Shown here: one piece after another, positions 33,127 through 40,091 of the stretch | Layout: the number at the start of each line of letters is the position of its first letter | Numbering within the stretch: position 1 is the first letter of the stretch | Origin: Acidimicrobiia bacterium | Lineage (GTDB): Bacteria > Actinomycetota > Acidimicrobiia > Spongiisociales > Spongiisociaceae | NCBI GenBank assembly: GCA_009838635.1 | Contig: VXRE01000153.1 | Location: forward strand, 42,153-82,243 | Reading direction: 5' to 3' | DNA length: 40,091 bases | Notes under the pieces: model-generated | Databases searched by the model: none | Told to the model about the DNA's origin: nothing | Seen by the model: the letters and a program-made list of their open reading frames with translations, nothing else | Position numbers and translations under genes: made by a program

Positions 33127-33845
33127 CTAGCTCCCGGCCTTCCAGACGAAGCGGGGATGGGCGCCGTGGGGCGGCCAGTAGCTGTCCTTGCGGTAGGCCC
33201 AATATTCGAAGGGGTTGTCGTAGTAGGCGAAGGTCTCCACCACCGATCGCCAGTTGCGCCGGTCCATCACCAGCCCCACCAGCAGCCCGGCCGCGCCCGC
33301 CAGGACCAGCCAGGCGCCGTATCCGAGGACGTAGAGGGGACCGAAGGATCGGTTCTGGAGGACATGCGTTCCCTCGTGTACATCGATCAGGCGCCTTCGC
33401 CGTACCACCTGCGGTGAGTCTCCGCACAGGCCGGTTTCCCCCCCACCGGCTGAGACCACGTTGCCGAAGGTGATGGCGAACCGGGACCGGAAGGTGAACC
33501 CGCCCTCGTACACATGCCGGTTGGTGCGGTGGCTCATGCCGTCGAAGTACGAGGACGGGTAGAGGGCGTTGACCAGGTGCAGCACCACCCCGCCCGCCAC
33601 GCTGATCAACCCCCAGGTCGAGTCCAGCGCCCAGCACACCCAGCCGTGCGGCCGCCGCCACTGGTAGATGCCCTTCGCGCCGCTGATCGCCCCGTTCAGC
33701 CCGGCCGCGCCCACCGCAGCACCCGCCACCGCGGCCGGGACCAATCGGAGGGCCGCGATGAACAGCCAGGCCAGCACCGCCCCGCCGACCCCGACCCCGA
33801 CAGCTTCCACGGCCGAGACCAGGGGCCGTCGACCACCGGGCTCGT

Positions 33846-33849
<4 letters not shown>
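33127..33849 (-). CDS. Membrane protein with HExxH motif, unknown family
   Basis: This 240-residue protein has hydrophobic helices near residues 13-50, 75-95 and 168-190, and a zincin-like HEGTH in DVHEGTHVLQNRSFGPLYVLGY. That matches HExxH and could bind zinc as in metallopeptidases, although no third ligand was identified with confidence. It continues with FAYYDNPFEYWAYRKDSYWP. The GTG at 33849 overlaps the CPBP gene stop (GTGA), so the two are translated together; the longer track ORF reads through the neighbour in the wrong frame. The function is unknown; a peptidase acting with or on the CPBP partner is possible. Confidence 0.7.
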
Positions 33850-34646
<797 letters not shown>

Positions 34647-34740
34647 TGGAGAGCCGTGTGGCTATCGTTAGGGAGGGCTGCTGAGCAGTCCATCCGGGGC
34701 CAGTTGCCCCGCGCATGGTTCTCGGCTGGCGAGGCCCTCG

Positions 34741-34797
34741 TAATACTTCGATAACTACTGTTCTACTATTCTATTAGCTATTGAGAGAGAGGGTTCA
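34741..34797 (+). promoter_or_regulatory. AT-rich promoter and leader of the NYN-domain gene
   Basis: The 57 bases before 34798 are far richer in A and T than the rest of the window, with TATTCTATTAGCTATT close to the start and GAGAGAGAGGG as ribosome binding site. TATTCT or TAGCTA could be the -10. The rest of the 151-base gap back to the divergent CPBP gene shows no other recognisable feature. Confidence 0.5.
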
Positions 34798-35472
34798 ATG
34801 ACGCTACCTACTTATGCCGGCTTCGTGAACGCCGGGTTCCTGAGGGCCGAGGGCGCCCGAGCCCTTGATGAGAATCCCCGCAACGTGCGGATGGACAGCG
34901 AGGCCGTCGTCTCCTGGTTCCAGGACCTGACCTTCGACCGGGGGGCACGGTTCCTCCGGGCCTACTGGTACGACGCCCGGTTCGACAGCGGCCACGAGTT
35001 GGCGGATGGCCAGCGCCGCTTCTTCTCGGCCCTCGGCCAGACCCCGGGCATCCAACTCCGTCTCGGTCACATCGTTGAGTACCGGCCGTGGTTCGAGCAG
35101 GGAATCCGTGATGCCCTGACCCGCACTGCGGTTGCCCTCAACCTCGATCCGGACCGGGTGATGGACGAGTTTGACCAGCAGTGGACCTTCCGGCCCGAAC
35201 GTCGCCAGCGTGGGGTCGACACCATGCTGTGCTCCGACATCGTCCGGCTGTCCGGCCGCGGGGCATTCGACACGGCCGTGATCTTCTCCGGTGATCGGGA
35301 TCTGGCGGAAGCCTTGCGATCAGCCCAGGAGGTCGGAATCCGGGTGGTGATCGCCACGCCGGATCGACACAGCGTATCCCGCGAGATGAACGATCTCGCC
35401 GATGAGATACTCGAGCTGACCGAGGACGATCTCAGCTTGATGCTCCCGGAGAGGCTTCCCAGTTTGACGTAA
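34798..35472 (+). CDS. NYN domain (LabA/PIN-like) protein
   Basis: This 224-residue protein resembles NYN domains, PIN-like nucleases acting on RNA. It has the N-terminal strand YAGFVNAGFL, a central RGVDTMLCSDIVRL and the acidic FSGDRDLAEALRSAQEVGIRVVI, a typical order of acidic positions for NYN/LabA members. The first aspartate of the usual DxxN motif is replaced (GFVNAG keeps the asparagine), so activity may differ. It is followed by IATPDRHSVSREMNDLADEILEL. It has its own AT-rich promoter and precedes the helicase gene by 105 bases, possibly in one transcript. Confidence 0.8.
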   Translation: MTLPTYAGFVNAGFLRAEGARALDENPRNVRMDSEAVVSWFQDLTFDRGARFLRAYWYDARFDSGHELADGQRRFFSALGQTPGIQLRLGHIVEYRPWFEQGIRDALTRTAVALNLDPDRVMDEFDQQWTFRPERRQRGVDTMLCSDIVRLSGRGAFDTAVIFSGDRDLAEALRSAQEVGIRVVIATPDRHSVSREMNDLADEILELTEDDLSLMLPERLPSLT

Positions 35473-35577
35473 CGTCCGTTCCAAGGGGGTTGAAACTCCG
35501 GCGCCGCGTACCGATAGTCAGGTAGTGGCCGGCGCCGAGTAGCCGGCCCATCCCGGCTGCGAGGAGGATCGAGACCG

Positions 35578-37854
35578 ATGGCAAGTACTGACTTCCGGGA
35601 CCTGGTCTCGGGTTGGGAGAAGAGCGACCGCTTTCCCGGGGACCTGGTCCATGCCCGGATCTTCCCTGCCCGTCCGCCCCGCTTCGGGGATCTCGATCCT
35701 CCGCTCGATCCAACGCTCGCCGAACGGCTCGCCGGCAAGGGCATCGAGCGTCTCTACGGCCACCAGGCCCGGGCCATACACTCGATCAGGGGCGGTACCC
35801 ACACGGTCGTGGTCTCCGGCACCGCATCGGGTAAGACGTTGTGCTACCAGGTTCCGATTGCGGAACGAGCACTCGAGGATCGCACCAGCACCGCCCTGCT
35901 CATCTTCCCGACCAAGGCATTGGCGCAGGACCAGCTCGGTTCGATTCAGGCCCTGAGCCTCCCGCAGATGACGGTGTCCGCCTACGACGGCGACCTCCCA
36001 CGCGAGCAGCGCTCCCGGGTCCGGAGGCGCGCCAACGTCGTGCTGACCAACCCGGACATGCTGCATTACGGGATCCTTCCGAACCACGGCCTGTGGAAGG
36101 ACTTCCTGTCCCGCCTCGGTCACGTGGTAGTCGACGAGATGCACTACCTGCGAGGGATGTTCGGCAGCCACACCGCCAATGTCATCCGGCGCCTACGCCG
36201 CCTCGCCGCTCACTACGGCGCCGATCCGACCTTCGTGCTGACCTCCGCCACCATCGGCAATCCCGTGGATCTGGCCGAACGCCTTTGCGGCGTGGAGGTT
36301 TCGCTGGTGGACAGCGACGACTCCGCTGCCGGGGAACGGATGGTGGCGATATGGAACCCGCCGCTCAATGAGGAGTCGAGCGGTCGCCGATCTTCCATCG
36401 CAGAGACGACGGATCTGTACGTCGACCTGGTGCGCCGCGGCATCCACACCATCGCCTTCGGTCGCAGCCGGCGCGCCACCGAGTTGATCCACGTCAACGC
36501 CGCCCGCCGTCTCGGCGCCGCAGCCGACCGGATTTCTCCCTACCGGGCCGGCTACACGGCCCGGGACCGGCGGGACATCGAGGCCCGGCTCTTCTCGGGA
36601 GAGCTGGTCGGCATCTCCGCCACCAATGCCCTCGAGCTGGGTGTCGACATCGGGGGTCTCGATGCGGCCCTGTTGTGCACGTTCCCCGGCACCATTTCCT
36701 CGTTCCGGCAGCAGGCCGGGAGGGCCGGCCGGGAACAGGAGATGGCGTTGGTGGTCCTGGTGGCCGGAGAGGATGCTCTGGACCAGTACTTCGTCCACCA
36801 TCCCGAAGAGCTCTTCGGCCGGACACCCGAAGCCGCGGTCGTGAACCCGACCAACCCGAACGTCATGGATTACCACCTGAGCTGCGCTGCCCACGAGTTG
36901 CCTCTCGGCTGGCAGGATCGGCCCCTCTTCGGAGATGACCTCTGGGAGTCGGGGGCCCGCCTGGTCGGGGAGGGGGATCTGCGTCTCGAGGACCGCCGGC
37001 TGCTCTGGACCGGCCGGAGATCGCCCGCCCATGGCCGGAGCATCAGGTCATCCGACTCCCGCTCGTTCTCCATCTACGACCTCGGGACCCGCCGGGTGAT
37101 AGGTGAAGTGGACTGGGAACGGGCCTTCTCGGACGCGCATGAGGGGGCCGTCTACCTGCACAAGGGCCGGACCTACCTGGTGGAGGAACTGGATGTGGCG
37201 GGGCTGGAGGTCCGTGCCCGGAGCGCCCGGGTCGAGTACTACACCGAGCCGCACGTCCAGAAGGATCTCGATGTGATGGGGGTCTCCGACCGGGCTGGCG
37301 TTGGGGCGATGGGCAGTTTCCTCGGTCCCGTGCGGGTGTCGGCTCACGTGCTGGGCTACCGCCGCAAGTACCGGATCAGAGAGGGGCGCGACGACCGGCG
37401 AACCATCCCGTTGGACCTGCCTCCGACGCAGATCGAGACCGAGGCCTTCTGGTTCACCGTGCCAGGATCGGTCATGGACCGGGCCGGAATCGACCGGCGA
37501 GAGGCGCCCGGGTCGCTTCACGCTGCGGAGCACACCATGATCGCCATGCTCCCGCTGTTCGCGATCTGCGATCGCTCCGACATAGGTGGCCTCTCGATCA
37601 CTCGCCACCCGCAGACGGGCGAGGCCACCATCTTTGTCCATGAGGGCTACCGGGGTGGCTCCGGCATCGCTCCGGTGGCGTACCTGGCTGCCGAGGAATT
37701 GGTGAAGGCCACGGTGGCGGCACTCGCGCGGTGCCGATGCGTCTCCGGGTGCCCGTCCTGTGTCCAGTCGCCCAAGTGCGGCAACTTCAACGAACCTCTG
37801 TCCAAGGGCGGAGCACATCGCCTCCTGATGGCGGCCCTCAACGCCGAGGGGTAG
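35578..37854 (+). CDS. DEAD/DEAH-box helicase with DUF1998 C-terminus, MrfA-like
   Basis: This 758-residue superfamily 2 helicase has a Walker A GTASGKT at residues 81-87, TKALAQDQ (Ia), DEMH at 186-189, SATIGNP (motif III), IAFGRSRRATEL (IV), ATNALELGVDIGGLD (V) and QQAGRAGR (VI). Its C-terminus carries a four-cysteine cluster (CRCVSGCPSCVQSPKC, residues ~719-734) like DUF1998/MZB domains. This layout is that of MrfA/YprA and Hrq1-related helicases, which repair mitomycin-type DNA damage in Bacillus with the exonuclease MrfB. No MrfB-like gene is seen here. GAGGAGG precedes the ATG. A terminator-like hairpin follows. Confidence 0.94.
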   Translation: MASTDFRDLVSGWEKSDRFPGDLVHARIFPARPPRFGDLDPPLDPTLAERLAGKGIERLYGHQARAIHSIRGGTHTVVVSGTASGKTLCYQVPIAERALEDRTSTALLIFPTKALAQDQLGSIQALSLPQMTVSAYDGDLPREQRSRVRRRANVVLTNPDMLHYGILPNHGLWKDFLSRLGHVVVDEMHYLRGMFGSHTANVIRRLRRLAAHYGADPTFVLTSATIGNPVDLAERLCGVEVSLVDSDDSAAGERMVAIWNPPLNEESSGRRSSIAETTDLYVDLVRRGIHTIAFGRSRRATELIHVNAARRLGAAADRISPYRAGYTARDRRDIEARLFSGELVGISATNALELGVDIGGLDAALLCTFPGTISSFRQQAGRAGREQEMALVVLVAGEDALDQYFVHHPEELFGRTPEAAVVNPTNPNVMDYHLSCAAHELPLGWQDRPLFGDDLWESGARLVGEGDLRLEDRRLLWTGRRSPAHGRSIRSSDSRSFSIYDLGTRRVIGEVDWERAFSDAHEGAVYLHKGRTYLVEELDVAGLEVRARSARVEYYTEPHVQKDLDVMGVSDRAGVGAMGSFLGPVRVSAHVLGYRRKYRIREGRDDRRTIPLDLPPTQIETEAFWFTVPGSVMDRAGIDRREAPGSLHAAEHTMIAMLPLFAICDRSDIGGLSITRHPQTGEATIFVHEGYRGGSGIAPVAYLAAEELVKATVAALARCRCVSGCPSCVQSPKCGNFNEPLSKGGAHRLLMAALNAEG

Positions 37855-37881
37855 CTAACAGGAACCGGCGGTCTGGACGCG

Positions 37882-37911
37882 AGAAACCCGAGGACCGAGT
37901 CCTCTGGTTTC
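37882..37911 (+). terminator. Hairpin terminator after the helicase gene
   Basis: AGAAACC pairs with GGTTTCT and GAGGAC with GTCCTC around a 3-base loop, with a single mismatched pair between them. It starts 27 bases after the helicase stop. A full U-tract is lacking, but the stem is strong. Confidence 0.65.
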
Positions 37912-37927
37912 TTCAGGAAGATGTCCG

Positions 37928-37955
37928 CCTGGACGGAGTTACCGCTCCGTCCAGG
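37928..37955 (-). terminator. Hairpin terminator after the His-rich gene
   Basis: CCTGGACGGAG and CTCCGTCCAGG form a perfect 11-bp inverted repeat around a 6-base loop. It lies 15 bases past the end of the minus-strand His-rich gene and faces the hairpin of the helicase gene, as expected between convergent transcripts. Confidence 0.65.
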
Positions 37956-37970
37956 CCACCGGCCTACTAC

Positions 37971-38189
37971 TCAGTGACCGTGGTGCTCGTGCGTGTCGCA
38001 CTCGTGGGGGTCGTGGACGTGGCCTTCCTCGTCACCGTGGTGCTCGTGCGTGTCGCACTCGTGCTCATCATGCTCGTGCTCATCGGCATGGTGCTCGTGC
38101 GTGTCGCACTCGTGGGGGTCGTGGACGTGGCCTTCCTCGTCACCGTGGTGCTCGTGCGTGTCGCACTCGTGCGTGTCGTGGGCACCCAT
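37971..38189 (-). CDS. Small His-rich repeat protein, probable metal-binding
   Basis: This 72-residue protein is almost wholly built of His, Asp, Glu and Cys (repeated DPHECDTHEHH and GDEEGHVH units), with four HECDTHEHH-type copies. Such sequences bind zinc, nickel or cobalt. It has no signal peptide or membrane helix, so it should be cytosolic. The ATG at 38189 has AAAGGAG seven bases upstream, which decides the frame against the longer 114-residue track ORF in another frame. It lies downstream of a ZnuB-like permease on the same strand, so a metal store or chaperone for imported zinc is plausible. The DNA holds two identical 83-base copies. Confidence 0.75.
   Translation of the reverse strand: MGAHDTHECDTHEHHGDEEGHVHDPHECDTHEHHADEHEHDEHECDTHEHHGDEEGHVHDPHECDTHEHHGH
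37981..38063. repeat. 83-bp direct repeat, copy 1
   Basis: This stretch inside the His-rich gene is identical base for base to 38089-38171, at a period of 108 bases (36 codons). Identity at synonymous positions implies recent duplication or gene conversion. Confidence 0.9.
38089..38171. repeat. 83-bp direct repeat, copy 2
   Basis: Second perfect copy of the 83-base unit at 37981, in the same reading frame of the His-rich gene. Confidence 0.9.
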
Positions 38190-38409
38190 CCGGGGCTCCT
38201 TTCGTGCTGACGGATCTCCGCCGGGTCCGACCCTTTACCATCAGGACCGGAGCCGACCAAGACTACGAAGGACCAAGGATAGCAGGCGCCGGTCTGGCCC
38301 CGATTCTGCATACATGAGGGTCGGTGCGGGTGGTTGGAGCGGGAGTTCCGGGGTGCCTGACCTGGATCATCGCTATTCGATGGCTCTGTCGCGGTATGAG
38401 GATCCAGGG

Positions 38410-39258
38410 CTATTTGCCGGTCGCGTTATCCGCACTCGACGCGATCCTCTCCCGGAGGTTGGTGACCGCCAGCACCAGGAAGAACAGGACCACCGGGAGG
38501 ACCGCCATGGTTGCCGACCCGGACGTGTTGGCGTGGTAGCTGATCACCAGCCCTCCGGCCACGCTGAAAACCCCGATAACGGCGCTCGTGACCATCATGG
38601 CCGGAACACGGCGCACCAGGAGAGCGGCCGTCGCGGGAGGCCCGACCAGCAGGCCGAACGCCAGCAAGGTTCCGACGGTGCGGTAGGAGCCGACGATGGA
38701 GAGGGTGACCAACGTCAGCAGCGCGGCGTTGGTGAGAGACGGGCGTAGCCCCAGCAGGCTGGCCTTGGTCTCGTTGAAGGACAGCACGAGGAAGGGTCGG
38801 TATAGGGCTACCGAGACCAGGACCACGACCGCGGTCACGATTACCAGGACCTGGATGTCCGCCGCCTGCACGCCCAGAGTGTCGCCGAACAGGATCGCCG
38901 CGATCCCGCCGCTGTAGGAAGGGGAGCGGGAGATGAAGATCACGCCCAGACCCAGCATTCCCACGAACAGCAGCCCGATGCCGGTGTCCTCGGAGAAGAC
39001 GGTCTGGCGGTGGACCAGGTTGATACCGGCGATCATGACCACCGCCGCCAGACCGGCCCCTATGAACACGTTGAAGTCGAGGAGGATGGCCAGCGTGATG
39101 CCCGGTATCACCCCGTGGATCAGGGCGTCACCCAAGAAGCTCATACCCCGGATCACCACCCAGGTCCCGACCACGGCGCCGGCGATGGCGGCCAGCGCGC
39201 CCCCCAGCATCGCGCGCTGCTGGAAAGCGAACACAAAGGGCTCGGTAAACCATTCCAA
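38410..39258 (-). CDS. Metal ABC transporter permease, ABC-3 family (ZnuB/AztB-like)
   Basis: This 282-residue membrane protein is an ABC-3 family permease for zinc or manganese uptake. It shows AMLGGALAAIAGAVVGTWVVIRGMSFLGDALIHGVIPGITLA, where the GDALIHGVIPG segment is the coupling-helix signature of the family, and SYRTVGTLLAFGLLVGPPATAALL in a later helix. About eight helices are visible. The TTG at 39258 is the only start in frame after an upstream stop; a GAGG lies about 12 bases before it. It follows the binding-protein gene by 194 bases on the same strand. No ATPase gene intervenes. The 220 bases between it and the His-rich gene hold no other gene I can support. Confidence 0.9.
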   Translation of the reverse strand: MEWFTEPFVFAFQQRAMLGGALAAIAGAVVGTWVVIRGMSFLGDALIHGVIPGITLAILLDFNVFIGAGLAAVVMIAGINLVHRQTVFSEDTGIGLLFVGMLGLGVIFISRSPSYSGGIAAILFGDTLGVQAADIQVLVIVTAVVVLVSVALYRPFLVLSFNETKASLLGLRPSLTNAALLTLVTLSIVGSYRTVGTLLAFGLLVGPPATAALLVRRVPAMMVTSAVIGVFSVAGGLVISYHANTSGSATMAVLPVVLFFLVLAVTNLRERIASSADNATGK

Positions 39259-39452
39259 TGGTTGTCAGACCTCACTCGGTGCGGGGCGCGACGGATGTCG
39301 ACCGTCCAACAGAACGCTGAGAGGTTACCCCGAACGGAGAGGGCCTCGAGGTAGCCGGCGAATCCTGAGTCAGGTGGCTGCCACCGGTGAACTCTCAGGT
39401 CCTTCTCAGCGCCGCGCACCGTAAGCGGCGGCTCTCTCGTAGCAACCCGTCT
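39259..39452. other. 194-base gap between binding protein and permease genes
   Basis: No gene is supported here. The track ORF at 39153-39419 is mostly a shadow of the permease. The expected ABC ATPase gene is absent, and I see no clear terminator or promoter. Confidence 0.5.
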
Positions 39453-40091
39453 TTAGGAAAGCGCGTCGGCGATCCTCATGGCGTTGCTTCTGAGCATTCC
39501 GACGATGTTGTCGGTCTCCGTTCCCGGCTCACCCAAAGATCCGGTGTGGAGCGTCACAACCGACACGTCGGTGCCGGCCTCGGCCGCAACCGCCTCCGCC
39601 AGAGCGGTGGAGTCGATGGTCTCGGCGAAGATCACCTTCACGCCTTCTTCCACGATCTCCTCGACCAACGCGGCGAGCTCCGCCGAACTGGGATCGGCCA
39701 GTGTTGAGCCGCCCGGAATGACCACGCCGATGACCTCGAACTCGTAACGATCAGCGAAGTAGCCGAGCGAGTCGTGGTTCGTGATCAGCACGCGGTTCTC
39801 GTGTGGGATCGGTGCGAGGATGTCCTGGATCTCTGCGTCCAGATCGGTCAGGGTGGCTGCGTAGGCCTCCGCCCGGGACATCCAGTCACCCGACGGGTCG
39901 ATCTCCGTTAGCGCCTCAGCGATCAGGAGAGCGGCCTTGGCGACTCGCAGCGGGTCCAGCCAGAAGTGGGGGTCCCCGCCGGTGTGGTCGTGGGCGTGTC
40001 CTCCATCGTCGGCGTGGTAGTCGTCCAAGGCGTGGGCGTGGGGGACGCCCGGGGAGGGGGGCGCGGCGGCGGATGGTGGGGGGTGGTGGAC
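39453..40091 (-). CDS. Metal ABC transporter substrate-binding protein (ZnuA/AztC-like), 5' partial
   Basis: The visible C-terminal part of about 212 residues belongs to the ZnuA/cluster 9 family. A His- and Asp-rich loop (HADDGGHAHDH) is followed by GDPHFWLDPLRVAKAALLIAEAL, then LITNHDSLGYFADRYEF, VIFAETIDSTALAEAVAAEAG and VVTLHTGSLGEPG. Histidines in DPHFWLDP and TNHDSLGYF and the acidic residue in FAETI are the expected zinc ligands. The reading frame stays open to the window end, so the signal peptide and N-terminus are missing; the last ~60 bases are low-complexity and may contain errors. It delivers zinc or manganese to the permease next door. Confidence 0.88.
   Translation of the reverse strand, partial: VHHPPPSAAAPPSPGVPHAHALDDYHADDGGHAHDHTGGDPHFWLDPLRVAKAALLIAEALTEIDPSGDWMSRAEAYAATLTDLDAEIQDILAPIPHENRVLITNHDSLGYFADRYEFEVIGVVIPGGSTLADPSSAELAALVEEIVEEGVKVIFAETIDSTALAEAVAAEAGTDVSVVTLHTGSLGEPGTETDNIVGMLRSNAMRIADALS

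Noticed and set aside
34669-34753. CTATCGTTA and TTCGATAAC near the NYN gene as a ninth operator
   Set aside because: The two parts are about 75 bases apart instead of 5 and lack the outer CCG/CGG bases.
37967-38311. 114-residue minus-strand ORF rich in Thr, Ser and Arg
   Set aside because: It is another frame of the His-rich gene; only the 72-residue frame has a correctly spaced AAAGGAG ribosome binding site and a sensible metal-binding composition.

Overview
The window is high-GC bacterial DNA (roughly two thirds G+C by eye) with dense gene packing, many GTG and TTG starts, ATGA/GTGA/TTGA stop-start overlaps and an LLM-type (F420-dependent-like) oxidoreductase. This points to an actinobacterium, possibly of the Acidimicrobiia; the taxonomy is inference. 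No tRNA, rRNA, CRISPR array, transposase or phage gene was seen. The first ~100 and last ~60 bases are C- or G-rich and look like poor assembly ends.

Region 1 (0.1-31.6 kb) is a catabolic island built from repeatedly duplicated families. It encodes four MmgE/PrpD domains in three genes (one gene is a tandem fusion), three Asp/Glu-racemase-family proteins, three CCG-domain (HdrB-like) cysteine-rich proteins, three CHR-family transporter genes, two small CopD/DUF2269-like membrane proteins and three tandem Ldh2-family oxidoreductases. Single-copy members are an opine-type dehydrogenase, a DadA-like FAD oxidase, an LLM oxidoreductase, a benzoylformate-decarboxylase-like ThDP enzyme, an acyl-CoA dehydrogenase, an aminotransferase, two-subunit aconitase X, a FhuF-like protein, an MFS exporter, a MOSC protein and a PadR regulator.

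The most striking signal is regulatory. A 23-bp dyad, with arms CCGaTATCG and CGATAtCGG around a 5-bp spacer, occurs eight times between 4.77 and 25.93 kb. I found one copy in each divergent or lead promoter region of the island, apart from the padR leader, and none elsewhere. This ties about 25 genes into one probable regulon. PadR is the only DNA-binding regulator in the window and is the first candidate to bind it.

How the island works is inferred. The enzymes suit carboxylated hydroxy, amino or imino acids: dehydration or epimerisation (MmgE/PrpD, AcnX), racemisation or isomerisation (Asp/Glu racemase family), NAD(P)H-linked reduction or oxidation (Ldh2, opine dehydrogenase), amine oxidation and transamination (DadA-like, aminotransferase), then 2-oxoacid decarboxylation and acyl-CoA oxidation. 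AcnX next to Ldh2 enzymes recalls cis-3-hydroxyproline degradation, but the substrate cannot be read from sequence. CHR proteins are the only likely uptake carriers in the island.

Region 2 (31.6-37.9 kb) looks like ordinary chromosome: a trypsin-fold protein without its catalytic residues, an O-methyltransferase, an HExxH membrane protein coupled to a CPBP-family protein, a NYN-domain protein and an MrfA-like DEAD/DEAH helicase with a C-terminal Cys cluster.

Region 3 (37.9-40.1 kb, minus strand) is a metal-uptake locus: a partial ZnuA-like binding protein, an ABC-3 permease and a 72-residue His-rich peptide made of near-identical repeats. No ABC ATPase lies between them.
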